Shown here: one piece after another, positions 16,806-27,020 of the stretch | Layout: each line of letters opens with the position of its first letter | How positions within the stretch are numbered: position 1 is the first letter of the stretch | Assembly (NCBI RefSeq): GCF_010731775.1 | Contig: NZ_AP022590.1 | Coordinates: 5,084,001 to 5,148,000 of the forward strand | DNA from: Mycobacterium mantenii | GTDB taxonomy: Bacteria > Actinomycetota > Actinomycetes > Mycobacteriales > Mycobacteriaceae | DNA: 64,000 nucleotides | Direction: 5' to 3' | The notes under the pieces: generated by a model | What the model saw: only the letters and a program-made list of their open reading frames with translations | Databases searched by the model: none | Told to the model about the DNA's origin: nothing | Translations under genes and position numbers: made by a program

Positions 16806-19244
16806 ATGAACCGGAAAAACGTAATTCGCACCATCACGGCAATTGCTGTCGTGGTGCTGCTCGGTTGGTCGTTCTTCTACTTCAGCGACGACACCCGCGG
16901 CTATAAGCCCGTCGACACGTCCGTGGCGATGTCCCAGATCAACGGCGACAATGTCAAGAGCGCGCAGATCGACGACCGCGAGCAGCAACTGCGATTGACC
17001 CTGAAAAAGGGAAACGGTGACACCGACAATTCCGACAAGGTCATCACCAAATACCCGAGCGGCTACGCGGTCGACCTGTTCAACGCGCTGAGCGCCAAGA
17101 ATGCGAAGGTCAGCACCGTCGTCAACCAGGGCAGCATCCTGGGCGAGTTACTGGTCTACGTCCTGCCGCTACTGCTGCTGGTGGGGCTGTTCGTGATGTT
17201 CTCCCGCATGCAGGGCGGCGCCCGGATGGGCTTCGGATTCGGCAAGTCGCGCGCCAAACAGCTCTCCAAGGACATGCCCAAGACCACGTTCGCCGACGTC
17301 GCCGGTGTCGACGAGGCGGTCGAGGAGCTCTACGAGATCAAGGACTTCCTGCAGAACCCGGGCCGCTATCAGGCGCTGGGTGCCAAGATCCCCAAAGGCG
17401 TGCTGCTCTACGGGCCGCCGGGGACCGGCAAGACGCTGCTGGCCCGCGCCGTTGCCGGGGAGGCCGGGGTTCCGTTCTTCACGATCTCCGGCTCCGACTT
17501 CGTCGAGATGTTCGTCGGCGTCGGTGCGTCCCGGGTGCGCGACCTGTTCGATCAGGCCAAGCAGAACAACCCGTGCATCATTTTCGTCGACGAGATCGAC
17601 GCGGTGGGACGCCAGCGCGGCGCGGGCTTGGGCGGCGGTCACGACGAGCGCGAGCAGACGCTGAACCAGCTGCTGGTCGAAATGGACGGGTTCGACCCGC
17701 GGGCCGGCGTCATCCTGATCGCCGCCACCAACCGGCCGGACATCCTGGATCCGGCCCTGCTACGGCCCGGCCGCTTCGACCGGCAGATCCCGGTGTCCAA
17801 CCCGGACCTGGCGGGTCGTCGCGCGGTGCTCGAAGTGCACTCGAAGGGCAAGCCGATCGGCCCGGACGCCGACCTCGCCGGGCTGGCCAAGCGCACCGTC
17901 GGCATGACCGGCGCCGACCTGGCCAACGTCATCAACGAGGCCGCGCTGCTCACCGCCCGCGAGAACGGCACTGTCATCACCAGCGCCGCGCTGGAGGAAG
18001 CGGTCGACCGGGTGATCGGTGGGCCGCGCCGCAAGGGACGGATCATCAGCGAGCAGGAAAGGAAGATCACCGCCTATCACGAGGGCGGGCACACCCTGGC
18101 GGCCTGGGCGATGCCCGACATCGAGCCGATCTACAAGGTGACAATTCTGGCGCGTGGACGCACCGGCGGGCACGCGGTGGCGGTGCCGGAGGAAGACAAG
18201 GGCCTGCGGACCCGCTCGGAGATGATCGCGCAGTTGGTGTTCGCCATGGGCGGACGCGCCGCCGAGGAGCTGGTCTTCCGGGAGCCGACGACCGGCGCGG
18301 TGTCGGACATCGAGCAGGCGACCAAGATCGCGCGGGCGATGGTCACCGAATTCGGGATGAGCTCCAAACTCGGTGCCGTCAAATACGGTTCGGAGCACGG
18401 CGACCCGTTCCTGGGCCGCACGATGGGAACGCAGGCGGACTACTCGCACGAGGTCGCCCGCGACATCGACGACGAGATCCGCAAATTGATCGAGGCCGCC
18501 CACACCGAGGCGTGGGAGATCCTCACCGAATACCGCGACATTCTCGACATCCTCGCCGGCCAGCTGCTGGAAAAGGAAACCCTGCACCGCGCCGAGCTGG
18601 AAAGCATCTTCTCCGGTGTCGAAAAACGGCCTCGGCTCACGATGTTCGACGACTTCGGCGGCCGTATCCCGTCGGACAAGCCGCCGATCAAGACCCCCGG
18701 CGAACTCGCCATCGAGCGCGGCGACCCATGGCCGCCGCCGACCCCCGAGCCCGCCTTCAAGGCGGCTATCGCGCGGGCCAGCGAAGCCGCTGCGGCCGCA
18801 CGGGTGGAGGCCGACAGAAACGCCAACGGCAGCAACGGTTCTCATGGTGTTCAAGGCGACGGCAGTCGCCAGGGAGAGCCGCAGGGGCCCACCCAACCCG
18901 ACTATGGCGCCCCGGCCGGCTGGCGCGCGCCGGGATGGCCGCCGCAGCAACAACAGCCGACATACCGGCACCCGCCAGCGCAGCCCGGACAGCAGCCCTA
19001 TTGGCCGCAGCCGGGGCGCGGCTACCCGGGCCCGCAGCAGGGATATCCCGGACAGCAGGGATATCCGGGCGGTCAGCAAAGTTATCCCGGTCAGCAGGGC
19101 GGCGCGGGTCACCCCGGTCAGGCACGTCCGGCCTACCCGCCATATCCGCCGTATCCGCCGCCCGGCCAACCCGCCCCGGAGGGTGGTTCGCCGGACCGGC
19201 AGGATGATGACGTGAGCCGGTCCAACCCGCCGGCTCACGGCTGA
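16806..19244 (+). CDS. ftsH: ATP-dependent zinc metalloprotease FtsH
   Basis: FtsH is the membrane-anchored AAA+ protease that removes damaged or short-lived membrane and cytoplasmic proteins. The 812-residue protein has two N-terminal membrane helices (about 9-27 and 113-131) around an extracytoplasmic domain. The AAA domain has Walker A GPPGTGKT near residue 204, Walker [10 protein letters not shown] and the arginine-finger region RPGRFDR. The zinc protease motif HEGGH lies near residue 424. The start is ATG 16806 (MNRKNV), just after an in-frame TTG. The tail after about residue 700 is Pro/Gln/Gly/Tyr-rich and makes the protein about 50 residues longer than M. tuberculosis FtsH (760). Confidence 0.97.
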   Translation: MNRKNVIRTITAIAVVVLLGWSFFYFSDDTRGYKPVDTSVAMSQINGDNVKSAQIDDREQQLRLTLKKGNGDTDNSDKVITKYPSGYAVDLFNALSAKNAKVSTVVNQGSILGELLVYVLPLLLLVGLFVMFSRMQGGARMGFGFGKSRAKQLSKDMPKTTFADVAGVDEAVEELYEIKDFLQNPGRYQALGAKIPKGVLLYGPPGTGKTLLARAVAGEAGVPFFTISGSDFVEMFVGVGASRVRDLFDQAKQNNPCIIFVDEIDAVGRQRGAGLGGGHDEREQTLNQLLVEMDGFDPRAGVILIAATNRPDILDPALLRPGRFDRQIPVSNPDLAGRRAVLEVHSKGKPIGPDADLAGLAKRTVGMTGADLANVINEAALLTARENGTVITSAALEEAVDRVIGGPRRKGRIISEQERKITAYHEGGHTLAAWAMPDIEPIYKVTILARGRTGGHAVAVPEEDKGLRTRSEMIAQLVFAMGGRAAEELVFREPTTGAVSDIEQATKIARAMVTEFGMSSKLGAVKYGSEHGDPFLGRTMGTQADYSHEVARDIDDEIRKLIEAAHTEAWEILTEYRDILDILAGQLLEKETLHRAELESIFSGVEKRPRLTMFDDFGGRIPSDKPPIKTPGELAIERGDPWPPPTPEPAFKAAIARASEAAAAARVEADRNANGSNGSHGVQGDGSRQGEPQGPTQPDYGAPAGWRAPGWPPQQQQPTYRHPPAQPGQQPYWPQPGRGYPGPQQGYPGQQGYPGGQQSYPGQQGGAGHPGQARPAYPPYPPYPPPGQPAPEGGSPDRQDDDVSRSNPPAHG
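19020..19110 (+). repeat. Imperfect tandem repeat encoding GYPGQQ-type units in the FtsH tail
   Basis: Inside the 3' end of ftsH, about 15-18-bp units such as GGATATCCCGGACAGCAG recur four to five times with small changes. They encode [20 protein letters not shown] and SYPGQQ in succession. The surrounding tail is also Pro/Gln-rich. Length changes by slippage would stay in frame and alter only the disordered cytoplasmic tail. Confidence 0.75.
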
Positions 19245-19260
19245 GCAAACGGAGGATTCG

Positions 19261-19863
19261 ATGGCGCTGCCGGACACTGCGATGACCACGACGCGGCTGT
19301 TCGATCAGGATCGCGCCGAGGCCGCGGTTCGCGAGTTGCTGCACGCGATCGGCGAAGACCCCGACCGCGACGGGCTGCGGGAAACGCCGGCCCGCGTCGC
19401 CCGCGCCTACCGCGAGATGTTCGCCGGGCTCTACACCGATCCTGACAGCGTGCTGAACACGATGTTCGACGAGGACCACGACGAGTTGGTGCTGGTCAAG
19501 GAAATTCCGCTGTACTCCACCTGTGAACACCACCTGGTGTCGTTTCACGGTGTGGCCCACGTCGGCTACATCCCGGGCAACGACGGCAGGGTCACCGGCC
19601 TGTCGAAGATCGCGCGGTTGGTCGACCTGTACTCCAAGCGGCCCCAGGTGCAGGAGCGGCTCACCAGCCAGATCGCCGACGCCCTGGTGAAAAAGCTCAA
19701 TCCGCGAGGCGTGATCGTCGTGGTCGAGGCCGAGCACCTGTGCATGGCGATGCGCGGTGTACGTAAGCCCGGGGCGGTCACCACCACCTCGGCGGTGCGC
19801 GGCCTCTTCAAGACCAACGCGGCTTCTCGAGCCGAGGCGCTCGACCTGATCCTGCATAAGTGA
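19261..19863 (+). CDS. folE: GTP cyclohydrolase I
   Basis: FolE converts GTP to 7,8-dihydroneopterin triphosphate, the first committed step of folate synthesis. The 200-residue protein carries the zinc and active-site motif [12 protein letters not shown] and [23 protein letters not shown], followed by [18 protein letters not shown] with the third zinc-ligand Cys. The ATG at 19261 has a strong GGAGG site about 5 nt upstream; a second ATG at 19279 is possible. It lies 16 bp behind ftsH and its TGA overlaps the GTG of folP1, opening a compact folate operon. Confidence 0.97.
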   Translation: MALPDTAMTTTRLFDQDRAEAAVRELLHAIGEDPDRDGLRETPARVARAYREMFAGLYTDPDSVLNTMFDEDHDELVLVKEIPLYSTCEHHLVSFHGVAHVGYIPGNDGRVTGLSKIARLVDLYSKRPQVQERLTSQIADALVKKLNPRGVIVVVEAEHLCMAMRGVRKPGAVTTTSAVRGLFKTNAASRAEALDLILHK

Positions 19864-20711
19864 GTTTGGCGCCTGTGCAGGTAATGGGAGTTCTGAACGT
19901 CACTGACGATTCGTTCTCCGACGGCGGCCGCTATCTCGATCCCGACAAGGCCGTGGCGCAGGGTTTGACCCTGGTCGCCGACGGCGCCGAAATCGTTGAC
20001 GTCGGGGGAGAGTCGACCCGGCCCGGTGCCACGCGGATCGATCCTCACGTCGAGACGGCCCGGGTCGTCCCCGTTGTAAAAAACCTTGCGGCAGAAGGCA
20101 TTACCGTAAGCATCGACACCATGCACGCCGATGTCGCGCGGGCGGCGCTGTGCGCCGGAGCGCGGATCGTCAACGACGTGTCCGGTGGCCGCGCCGATCC
20201 CGCGATGGCGCCGCTGCTGGCCGACGCGAAAGTGCCCTGGGTGCTGATGCATTGGCGCTCGGTGTCGGCCGAGCGTCCGCACGCGGCCCCAAGCTACCGC
20301 GACGTGGTCGCCGAAGTGCTCGCCGAGCTGCTGGCCAGCGTCGACGCAGCGGTGTCCGCCGGGGTCGACCCCGGTCAGCTGATGATCGATCCCGGACTGG
20401 GGTTCGCCAAGACCGGGCAACACAATTGGGCGCTGCTGCATGCCCTGCCGCAGTTGGTCGCCACCGGCATCCCGGTACTCCTGGGCGCATCGCGCAAACG
20501 GTTCCTCGGTACGTTGTTAGCCGGGGCAGACGGTTCGCCGCGACCGCCCGATGGGCGCGAGACGGCCACCGCGGTGGTCTCCGCACTGGCCGCATTGCAC
20601 GGGGCCTGGGGGGTGCGAGTGCACGATGTGCGGGCCACGGTCGATGCCCTCAAGGTCGTAGCGGCCTGGACCGGCGGGTCGCACACGAAACTGGCTGGAG
20701 ACAATGGCTGA
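19860..20711 (+). CDS. folP1: Dihydropteroate synthase
   Basis: FolP condenses 6-hydroxymethyl-7,8-dihydropterin pyrophosphate with p-aminobenzoate and is the sulfonamide target. The 283-residue TIM barrel shows [34 protein letters not shown] and [13 protein letters not shown], and closes with GASRKRFLG and VRVHDV, all typical. It starts at GTG 19860 in a GTGA overlap with folE and ends 8 bp inside folB. It resembles FolP1 (Rv3608c), the functional mycobacterial enzyme, rather than the inactive FolP2-like paralogue. Confidence 0.97.
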   Translation: MSLAPVQVMGVLNVTDDSFSDGGRYLDPDKAVAQGLTLVADGAEIVDVGGESTRPGATRIDPHVETARVVPVVKNLAAEGITVSIDTMHADVARAALCAGARIVNDVSGGRADPAMAPLLADAKVPWVLMHWRSVSAERPHAAPSYRDVVAEVLAELLASVDAAVSAGVDPGQLMIDPGLGFAKTGQHNWALLHALPQLVATGIPVLLGASRKRFLGTLLAGADGSPRPPDGRETATAVVSALAALHGAWGVRVHDVRATVDALKVVAAWTGGSHTKLAGDNG

Positions 20712-21105
20712 TCGAATCGAGTTGCGCGGGTTGCAGGTTCGCGGACAACACGGAGTTTTCGACCACGAGCGCACCAACGGTCAGGACTTCGTCGTCGACA
20801 TCACCGTGTGGATCGACCTCGCCGTCGCCGCCGCCAGCGACGACCTGGCGGACACCTACGACTACGCCGCGCTGGCCCAGCTCGCCGCCGACGTGGTGGC
20901 CGGCCCCGCGCGCAATCTGATCGAGACCGTCGGGGCCCAGATCGCCGACCAGGTGATGGACGACGAGCGCGTGCACGCCGTCGAGGTGGTGATGCACAAG
21001 CCGCAGGCTCCGATCCCGCAACAGTTCGCCGACGTCGCGGTGGTGGTGCGGCGGTCGCGCCGCGGCGGCCGCGGTTCGGTGGTTCCGGCGGGCGGGGCGC
21101 TATGA
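20704..21105 (+). CDS. folB: Dihydroneopterin aldolase
   Basis: FolB cleaves 7,8-dihydroneopterin to 6-hydroxymethyl-dihydropterin and glycolaldehyde. The 133-residue product (same length as Rv3607c) starts [19 protein letters not shown] and contains the GQDFVVDI and TYDYAALA segments. Near the end it has [15 protein letters not shown] with the conserved Lys. The ATG at 20704 lies within the last codons of folP1, so translation is coupled. Its C-terminus is Arg/Gly-rich. Confidence 0.96.
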   Translation: MADRIELRGLQVRGQHGVFDHERTNGQDFVVDITVWIDLAVAAASDDLADTYDYAALAQLAADVVAGPARNLIETVGAQIADQVMDDERVHAVEVVMHKPQAPIPQQFADVAVVVRRSRRGGRGSVVPAGGAL

Positions 21106-21157
21106 CGCGCTACCACGACGATGATGCCGGCTCGGCCGGCATTGAGGAGCGGCGCCC

Positions 21158-21706
21158 ATGACCAGAGTCGTGCTGTCCATCGGTTCCAACCTGGGTGACC
21201 GGCTGGCGCGGTTGCAGTCGGTCGTCGACGGGCTGGGGGAGGCGGTGCGGGCCGTGTCGCCCGTGTACGAGACCGACCCCTGGGGCCGGGTGGATCAGGC
21301 GCCGTTTCTCAACGCGGTGCTGATCGCCGACGATCCGGCCCGCGACGGGCAGGGCTGGCTGCGCCGCGCGCAGGAGTTCGAGCGGGCCGCGGGCCGGGTG
21401 CGCGGTGAGCGCTGGGGCCCGCGCACCCTCGACGTGGACCTGATCGCCTGCTACGGCCCAACCGAAGTGATCTCCCGGGAAAACAACCTCACGCTGCCGC
21501 ATCCGCTCGCCCACCTGCGGGCGTTCGTGCTCATCCCGTGGCTGGATGTCGACCCGGATGCGCGGCTGACGCTGGCCGACGGGCCGCAGCCCGTCGCCGG
21601 CCTACTCGCCCAGCTGGAAGCGGCCGACCGGGACGGCGTCCGGCTGACCGGCTTGAAGCTTGCGCCCAACGGGAAGTCGCCGGTCGATCCCGGGCCGACG
21701 ACCTGA
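21158..21706 (+). CDS. folK: 6-hydroxymethyl-7,8-dihydropterin pyrophosphokinase
   Basis: FolK transfers pyrophosphate from ATP to hydroxymethyl-dihydropterin just before the FolP step. The 182-residue protein has the family N-terminus VVLSIGSNLGDR, the pterin-binding PWGRVDQAPFLNAV and the signature RWGPRTLDVDLI with the two Mg-binding Asp residues. LPHPLAHLRAFVLIPW follows. The ATG at 21158 comes after GAGGAGCGG. Its TGA shares one base with the ATG of the next gene (TGATG). Confidence 0.96.
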   Translation: MTRVVLSIGSNLGDRLARLQSVVDGLGEAVRAVSPVYETDPWGRVDQAPFLNAVLIADDPARDGQGWLRRAQEFERAAGRVRGERWGPRTLDVDLIACYGPTEVISRENNLTLPHPLAHLRAFVLIPWLDVDPDARLTLADGPQPVAGLLAQLEAADRDGVRLTGLKLAPNGKSPVDPGPTT

Positions 21707-22182
21707 TGGGACCCACCCGCAAGCGTGACCTGACCGCCGCGGTGGTCGGCGCAGCCGTGGTGGGGTACCTACTGGTCACGGGTCTTTACCGGTGGTTTCC
21801 GCGGATCACGGTGTGGACCGGGCTGTCGCTGCTGGCGGTGGCCGTCATCGAGGCGCTCTGGGCGCGCTACGTGCGGGCCAAGATCAACGAGGGCGAAATC
21901 GGGTCCGGGCCGGGTTGGCTGCATCCGCTTGCCGTGGCACGCAGCCTGGTGGTCGCCAAGGCCTCGGCCTGGGTGGGAGCGTTGATGCTGGGCTGGTGGG
22001 TCGGCGTCCTGGTGTACTTCCTGCCGCGCAAGTCCTGGTTGCGGGCCGCCGCCGAGGACACCTCGGGCGCGGTGGTGGCGGCCGTCAGCGCGCTGGCGCT
22101 GCTCGTCGCCGCGCTGTGGCTGCAACACTGCTGCAAGTCGCCGCCGGATCAGACCGAGCACGGCGAGGGTGCGGAAAGCTAG
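21706..22182 (+). CDS. DUF3180 family membrane protein (Rv3605c-like)
   Basis: This 158-residue protein has four predicted membrane helices: AAVVGAAVVGYLLVTGLY, TVWTGLSLLAVAVIEALW, GALMLGWWVGVLVYFL and VSALALLVAALWL. It belongs to the DUF3180 family found next to folK in many actinobacteria, but no function has been shown. The ATG at 21706 overlaps the folK stop and gives exactly the Rv3605c length. The short hydrophilic tail (CCKSPPDQTEHGEG) carries a Cys pair. Association with folate genes is positional only. Confidence 0.88.
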   Translation: MGPTRKRDLTAAVVGAAVVGYLLVTGLYRWFPRITVWTGLSLLAVAVIEALWARYVRAKINEGEIGSGPGWLHPLAVARSLVVAKASAWVGALMLGWWVGVLVYFLPRKSWLRAAAEDTSGAVVAAVSALALLVAALWLQHCCKSPPDQTEHGEGAES

Positions 22183-22305
22183 CCCCGCGCCGGGATTGCC
22201 ACCGGTCACCGGGCAATCGACTCATGCGTCCTTGCGGACAAGCCGCGCGAGAATCGCCGGAGCCGCGCGACACGCGGATTGACCTCGCGCAGGTACTCTC
22301 GGGCC

Positions 22306-23739
22306 ATGACCGTTCTGTCCCGCGGCGCCCGGGTCCGGCGCGGCGGCCGCAGGCCGGGGTGGGTGCTCTTGACGACGTTGCTGGTCCTCGCGATAGGGGC
22401 CAGTTCCGCATTGGTTTTCACCAATCGGGTGGAACTTCTCAAGCTGGCTGTAATCCTGGCGCTGTGGGCCGCAGTCGCCGGCGCCTTCGTGTCCGTGCTC
22501 TATCGCCGTCAAAGCGACGCCGACCAGTCCCGAGTCCGCGACCTCAAGCTGGTCTACGACCTACAGCTGGACCGGGAGATCTCGGCCCGGCGTGAATACG
22601 AACTGACCGTCGAGTCCCAGCTGCGCCGCGAGCTGGCCTCCGAGCTGCGCGCTCAGGCCGCCGACGATTTGGCCGAGTTGCGCGCGGAACTTTCCGCCCT
22701 GCGGACCAGCCTGGAAATCCTGTTCGACACCGACCTGGCGCACCGCCCGGCCCTCGGGGGGACACCCGAGCCCGAGCCGCAGCCGGAGCGCGCGTACAGC
22801 GAGTGGGATCGCAACGGCGAGAACCCCCGCGACACCCCGGTCGACTGGGTGCCCAGCGACCGGGTCACGACGGTGCCGCAGGACAACTCCGGCCGCGGCG
22901 ACGACGCCATTATCGATGTGCCCGAGGAACCGCTGATGCCGCCTCGGCAGCAGCCGTCCCGGCGTGAGCGGGTCCGCTACCAGTACGAACCGGCCCAGGA
23001 TCCGGCCTACGCCGAGGAGCCCTCGTACGCCGAAGAGTCCCCGTATGCGGGATCGGCGGAACCGCGGTTCGAGCCTCGTCACCAACCGCCGCCACCGGCC
23101 CCGGCGGCGGCAGCCCAGTTCCAGCCGGAGCCGCAACCGGAGCCCGAACCGGAACCGGTGCCAGAACCTCAGCCACATTCCCATGCGCATTGGCAAGGCC
23201 AGGGCTGGCAGCCGGCCGCCGCGGAAGGGCAGTGGTTGCCGCCGGGTGCCCCGGGCAGTAATTGGGCCGGCGCCGATTCACCCGAGGAATCGGCCGGTGG
23301 GCGGCGGCGTGCCCGGCATTCGGGCGATGACGAGGCCTGGGACGGCCTGCCCGTCGAGCCGGTGCCGCCACCGCCGTATGGAGACTCCGGGCGCCGGGCG
23401 AGGTCGCGCCACTCGACGGAGTACCGCGACTACGGTGCGCGCAATTTCGGACCCACCAACGAGCCCCCGGCCGCACCCCCTCCGGCCGCCGCGACGCCGC
23501 CCCCGCCGTCGGCTCCCCCGATGCAGCCGGGCCCGCCCGCCGGTGCGCCCCCACCACCGCGCCTGGCGCCGCCGCCGGCGCCGGAGCAGGCGCCCCGGCA
23601 CGGTGGTGACCCGCAGCAGGAGGACCCCGAAGGCGGGGGAGAAGGCGCCTCAACCGGCGGCCAGTCGGTGGCCGATCTGCTGGCCCGCCTGCAGGTGCAG
23701 CCCTCCGAGGGCGGCCGTCGCCGTCGCCGCGAAGGCTGA
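22306..23739 (+). CDS. Membrane-anchored protein with proline-rich tail (Rv3604c-like, DUF6779)
   Basis: The 477-residue product has two membrane helices near the N-terminus (VLLTTLLVLAIGASSALVF and LAVILALWAAVAGAFVSVL). A helical, coiled-coil-like region of about 100 residues follows (REYELTVESQLRRELASEL), and then a long Pro/Glu/Gln-rich low-complexity region with repeated EPEP and PPPP runs. The short C-terminal GGQSVADLLARLQVQP motif is conserved. The ATG at 22306 starts MTVLSRGARVRRGG. It is longer than Rv3604c (about 400 residues) mostly through the disordered part. The function is unknown; the build suggests a scaffold at the inner face of the membrane. Confidence 0.85.
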   Translation: MTVLSRGARVRRGGRRPGWVLLTTLLVLAIGASSALVFTNRVELLKLAVILALWAAVAGAFVSVLYRRQSDADQSRVRDLKLVYDLQLDREISARREYELTVESQLRRELASELRAQAADDLAELRAELSALRTSLEILFDTDLAHRPALGGTPEPEPQPERAYSEWDRNGENPRDTPVDWVPSDRVTTVPQDNSGRGDDAIIDVPEEPLMPPRQQPSRRERVRYQYEPAQDPAYAEEPSYAEESPYAGSAEPRFEPRHQPPPPAPAAAAQFQPEPQPEPEPEPVPEPQPHSHAHWQGQGWQPAAAEGQWLPPGAPGSNWAGADSPEESAGGRRRARHSGDDEAWDGLPVEPVPPPPYGDSGRRARSRHSTEYRDYGARNFGPTNEPPAAPPPAAATPPPPSAPPMQPGPPAGAPPPPRLAPPPAPEQAPRHGGDPQQEDPEGGGEGASTGGQSVADLLARLQVQPSEGGRRRRREG

Positions 23740-23757
23740 GCTGGGAGCTTCCTCACA

Positions 23758-23786
23758 TTGGGTAATGCCTGGTAATCGACTACAGT
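23758..23786 (+). promoter_or_regulatory. SigA-type promoter for the DUF2520-panC-panD-coaX unit
   Basis: A -35-like TTGGGT at 23758-23763 and a -10-like TACAGT at 23781-23786 are separated by 17 nt, close to the mycobacterial housekeeping pattern. Transcription would start near 23793, giving a leader of about 60 nt before the ATG at 23855. The four downstream genes abut or overlap, so this promoter could drive all of them. Confidence 0.55.
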
Positions 23787-23854
23787 CGTAGTGACCGAAC
23801 GGTACCCACCAAGTGGGACCGGAACGAACGAAGATATCTGTGAGGTCGTCTGCG

Positions 23855-24766
23855 ATGGTGCAGTTCGACGGTCTGCGCCCGGCTCGGCTCAAGGTAGGCA
23901 TCATCTCGGCCGGCCGGGTGGGCACCGCACTCGGTGTCGCGCTGGAGCGCGCGGACCACGTCGTGGTGGCGTGCAGCGCCATCTCCCATGCGTCGCGGCA
24001 GCGGGCACAGCGCCGGCTGCCCGACACCCCGGTGGCGACGCCGCCGGACGTGGCCGCCGGTGCCGAGCTGTTGCTGCTCGCGGTTCCCGACAGCGAACTC
24101 GCCGGCCTGGTTTCCGGGTTGGCCGCGACGTCGGCGGTGCGTCCCGGAACGATCGTGGTCCACACGTCGGGCGCCAACGGGATCGGCATTCTCGAGCCGC
24201 TGGCCCGGGACGGGTGCATCCCGCTGGCGATTCACCCGGCGATGACGTTCACCGGTTCCGATGAAGACATCAGCCGGCTGGCGGATGCCTGCTTCGGCGT
24301 CACCGCGGCCGACGAAGTCGGATACGCGATCGGGCAATCGCTGGTCTTGGAGATGGGCGGGGAGCCCTTCTGCGTCGCCGAGGAGGCGCGCGTCCTCTAC
24401 CACGCCGCGCTGGCCCACGCCGGCAACCACATCGTGACCGTGCTGGCCGACGCGCTCGACGCATTGCGCGCCGCGCTGCGCGGCAGCGAACTGCTTGGCC
24501 AACAGTCCGTCGACGACCAGCCGGGCGGCATCGCCGAACGCATCATCGGGCCGCTGGCCAGGGCCGCGCTGGAGAACACCCTGCAACGCGGGCAGGCCGC
24601 GCTCACCGGCCCGGTGGCGCGCGGCGACGCGGCCGCGGTCGCCGGGCACCTGGCCGCGCTGGGTCAGGTCGGGCCGGAGTTGGCTCAGGCGTACCGGGTG
24701 AACGCCCTGCGCACCGCCCAGCGCGCGCACGCCCCCAAGGATGTGCTGGCGGTGCTGGCGCCATGA
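23855..24766 (+). CDS. Rossmann-fold DUF2520 protein (Rv3603c-like)
   Basis: The 303-residue protein begins with a dinucleotide-binding fold: [20 protein letters not shown] is a GxGxxG-like turn, followed by [14 protein letters not shown]. The second half is the all-helical DUF2520 domain ([30 protein letters not shown]), together resembling a ketopantoate-reductase or NADP-oxidoreductase architecture. Because panC follows with an ATGA overlap, a role in pantothenate synthesis as an alternative ketopantoate reductase is plausible, but the catalytic Lys of PanE is not obvious and this remains inference. The ATG at 23855 gives the Rv3603c length. Confidence 0.85.
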   Translation: MVQFDGLRPARLKVGIISAGRVGTALGVALERADHVVVACSAISHASRQRAQRRLPDTPVATPPDVAAGAELLLLAVPDSELAGLVSGLAATSAVRPGTIVVHTSGANGIGILEPLARDGCIPLAIHPAMTFTGSDEDISRLADACFGVTAADEVGYAIGQSLVLEMGGEPFCVAEEARVLYHAALAHAGNHIVTVLADALDALRAALRGSELLGQQSVDDQPGGIAERIIGPLARAALENTLQRGQAALTGPVARGDAAAVAGHLAALGQVGPELAQAYRVNALRTAQRAHAPKDVLAVLAP

Positions 24767-25701
24767 GACCCGGCAGGTCACCGGCCTTCACCGCCGGCGA
24801 ACTCAACGTCTACTCCGCCCCGCGCGATGTCACCGACGTCAGCCGCGCGCTGCGGCACACGGGGCGCCGGGTGATGCTGGTGCCCACCATGGGCGCGCTG
24901 CATGACGGGCACCTGGCGCTGGTGCGCGCGGCCAAGCGGGTGCCCGGTGCGGTGGTCGTCGTGTCGATCTTCGTCAACCCGCTGCAATTCGGCGCGGGTG
25001 AGGACCTCGACGCCTATCCCCGCACCCTGGATGACGACGTCGCATTGCTGCGCTCCGAGGGCGTCGAAATCGTCTTCACCCCAACGGCGGCCGCGATGTA
25101 TCCCGACGGTCTGCGCACCACCGTGCAGCCCGGTCCGCTGGCCGCCGAACTCGAAGGAGCCGTGCGCCCAACGCATTTCGGTGGGATGTTGACGGTCGTG
25201 TGCAAGCTGCTGCAGATCGTGCGGCCGGACCGGATCTTCTTCGGCGAGAAGGACTATCAGCAGCTGGTGATGGTCCGCCAGATGGTCGCCGACCTCAACA
25301 TCGACGTGCAGGTCGTCGGGGTGCCGACGGTTCGGGAATCCGACGGCCTGGCGATGTCGTCGCGCAACCGCTACCTGGACAACACGCAACGCGAACTGGC
25401 CGTGACGCTTTCGGCGGCGCTGACGGCCGGTGCACACGCCGCGCACCACGGCGCCGCGGCCGCACTCGCGGCGGCGCGCGCGGTGCTCGACGCCGTGCCC
25501 GCGCTGACCGTCGACTACCTCGAGCTGCGTGACGCCGGGCTCGGCCCGGCACCCGCCAACGGTTCGGCCAGGCTGCTGGTTGCGGCCCGGCTGGGCACCA
25601 CAAGGCTGCTGGACAACATCGAAATGCAGATTGAAACACCCGCCGGCACCGCTGGGCCGGACGGACACCACAATTACGCCCAATCACCTTGGAGGAATTG
25701 A
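24763..25701 (+). CDS. panC: Pantothenate synthetase
   Basis: PanC joins pantoate and beta-alanine using ATP. The 312-residue protein has the nucleotidyl-transferase HIGH-like motif in [27 protein letters not shown], the [10 protein letters not shown] segment and the KMSKS-like MSSRNRYL near residue 200. Length and sequence agree with Rv3602c. The ATG at 24763 overlaps the preceding stop (ATGA), and its own stop shares a base with the panD start (TGATG). Confidence 0.97.
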   Translation: MRPGRSPAFTAGELNVYSAPRDVTDVSRALRHTGRRVMLVPTMGALHDGHLALVRAAKRVPGAVVVVSIFVNPLQFGAGEDLDAYPRTLDDDVALLRSEGVEIVFTPTAAAMYPDGLRTTVQPGPLAAELEGAVRPTHFGGMLTVVCKLLQIVRPDRIFFGEKDYQQLVMVRQMVADLNIDVQVVGVPTVRESDGLAMSSRNRYLDNTQRELAVTLSAALTAGAHAAHHGAAAALAAARAVLDAVPALTVDYLELRDAGLGPAPANGSARLLVAARLGTTRLLDNIEMQIETPAGTAGPDGHHNYAQSPWRN

Positions 25702-26120
25702 TGCTAAGGACGATGCTCAAGTCGAAGATCCACCGGGCCACCGTCACGCAGGCCGACCTGCACTACGTCGGCTCGGTGACCATCGACGCCGATCTGATGG
25801 ACGCCGCGGACCTGCTCGAGGGCGAACAGGTGACCATCGTCGACATCGACAACGGTGCCCGGCTGGTCACCTACGCGATCACCGGCGAACGCGGCAGCGG
25901 TGTGATCGGAATCAACGGTGCGGCAGCACATCTCGTCCACCCGGGTGACCTGGTGATCCTGATCGCCTACGGGACCATGGAAGAGGCGGAGGCGCGGTCG
26001 TACCAGCCGCGGATCGTCTTCGTCGACGCCGACAACAAGCCGATCGACCTCGGTCACGATCCGGCATTCGTGCCCGCCGATGCGGCCGAGCTACTGGATC
26101 CCCGGATCGTTGCGCGGTAG
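25701..26120 (+). CDS. panD: Aspartate 1-decarboxylase
   Basis: PanD makes beta-alanine from aspartate for pantothenate and is linked to pyrazinamide action in M. tuberculosis. The 139-residue proenzyme contains the Gly24-Ser25 self-cleavage site (HYVGSVTID) that generates the pyruvoyl group, the catalytic Tyr/Arg region [13 protein letters not shown] and [12 protein letters not shown]. The ATG at 25701 (MLRTMLKSK) overlaps the panC TGA and matches Rv3601c in length. The C-terminal tail, where pyrazinamide-resistance changes map in M. tuberculosis, reads [17 protein letters not shown] here. Confidence 0.97.
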   Translation: MLRTMLKSKIHRATVTQADLHYVGSVTIDADLMDAADLLEGEQVTIVDIDNGARLVTYAITGERGSGVIGINGAAAHLVHPGDLVILIAYGTMEEAEARSYQPRIVFVDADNKPIDLGHDPAFVPADAAELLDPRIVAR

Positions 26121-26122
26121 CC

Positions 26123-26938
26123 GTGCTGCTGGCGATCGACGTCCGTAACACCCACACCGTCGTCGGGCTGATATCGGGCTCCAAAGAGCACGCAAAAGTC
26201 GTGCAGCAGTGGCGCATTCGCACCGAGGCGGAAATCACCGCCGACGAGTTGGCGCTGACCATCGACGGTCTGATCGGCGACGATTCCGAGCGGCTTACCG
26301 GCGCCGCGGCGCTGTCCACCGTTCCCTCGGTGCTGCACGAGGTGCGGCTCATGCTCGACCAGTACTGGCCGTCGGTGCCCCACGTGCTGATCGAACCCGG
26401 GGTGCGCACCGGCATCCCGCTGCTCGTCGACAATCCCAAAGAGGTCGGCGCCGACCGGATCGTCAACTGTCTGGCGGCTTTTCACCGATTCAACAGCCCC
26501 GCAATCGTCATCGACTTCGGCTCCTCGATCTGTGTGGACGTCGTGTCGGCCAAGGGCGAATTCCTCGGCGGCGCGATCGCGCCCGGATTGCAGGTGTCCT
26601 CCGACGCCGCCGCGGCCCGCTCGGCCGCGCTGCGCCGGGTGGAGTTGACCCGTCCCCGTTCGGTGGTCGGCAAGAACACCGTCGAATGCATGCAGGCGGG
26701 CGCGGTGTTCGGCTTCGCCGGGCTGGTCGACGGCCTGGTGGGACGCATCCGCGAGGACGTGGACGGCTTTGCCGGCGACGACGTCGCGATCATCGCCACC
26801 GGTCACAACGCGCCGCTGCTGCTGCCCGAGTTGCAGACCGTCAGCCACTACGACCAGCACCTGACCCTGCACGGCCTGCGGCTGATCTTCGAACGCAACC
26901 GTGACGCCCAGCGCGGCCGGTTGAAGCCGGCACGCTGA
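26123..26938 (+). CDS. coaX: Type III pantothenate kinase
   Basis: CoaX phosphorylates pantothenate, the first step to coenzyme A, and is K+ dependent. The 271-residue ASKHA-fold protein has the phosphate-1 motif [11 protein letters not shown] at its start, the pantothenate-binding [11 protein letters not shown] and the phosphate-2 [14 protein letters not shown]. The adenosine segment [11 protein letters not shown] lies near the C-terminus. It begins at GTG 26123, two bases after the panD stop. In M. tuberculosis the ortholog Rv3600c is thought inactive and CoaA essential; catalytic Asp residues are present here, so activity cannot be judged from sequence. Confidence 0.93.
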   Translation: MLLAIDVRNTHTVVGLISGSKEHAKVVQQWRIRTEAEITADELALTIDGLIGDDSERLTGAAALSTVPSVLHEVRLMLDQYWPSVPHVLIEPGVRTGIPLLVDNPKEVGADRIVNCLAAFHRFNSPAIVIDFGSSICVDVVSAKGEFLGGAIAPGLQVSSDAAAARSAALRRVELTRPRSVVGKNTVECMQAGAVFGFAGLVDGLVGRIREDVDGFAGDDVAIIATGHNAPLLLPELQTVSHYDQHLTLHGLRLIFERNRDAQRGRLKPAR

Positions 26939-27002
26939 CACACCGGCCGCGCACCGCGGCGCGCACACAAAGCCGTCGGCACGGCCCCAGAGCCCAGTCC
27001 TT

Positions 27003-27020
27003 TAAGCTGGCACGTCGTGA
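27003..27020 (+). promoter_or_regulatory. Leaderless promoter of lysS (-10 TAAGCT), identical to that of cysS
   Basis: TAAGCT at 27003-27008 fits the mycobacterial -10 pattern TANNNT and lies 8 nt before the GTG at 27017. No ribosome-binding sequence fits in that space, so transcription probably begins at or next to the start codon. The 18-bp block TAAGCTGGCACGTCGTGA recurs unchanged at 43794-43811 in front of cysS. Confidence 0.65.
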
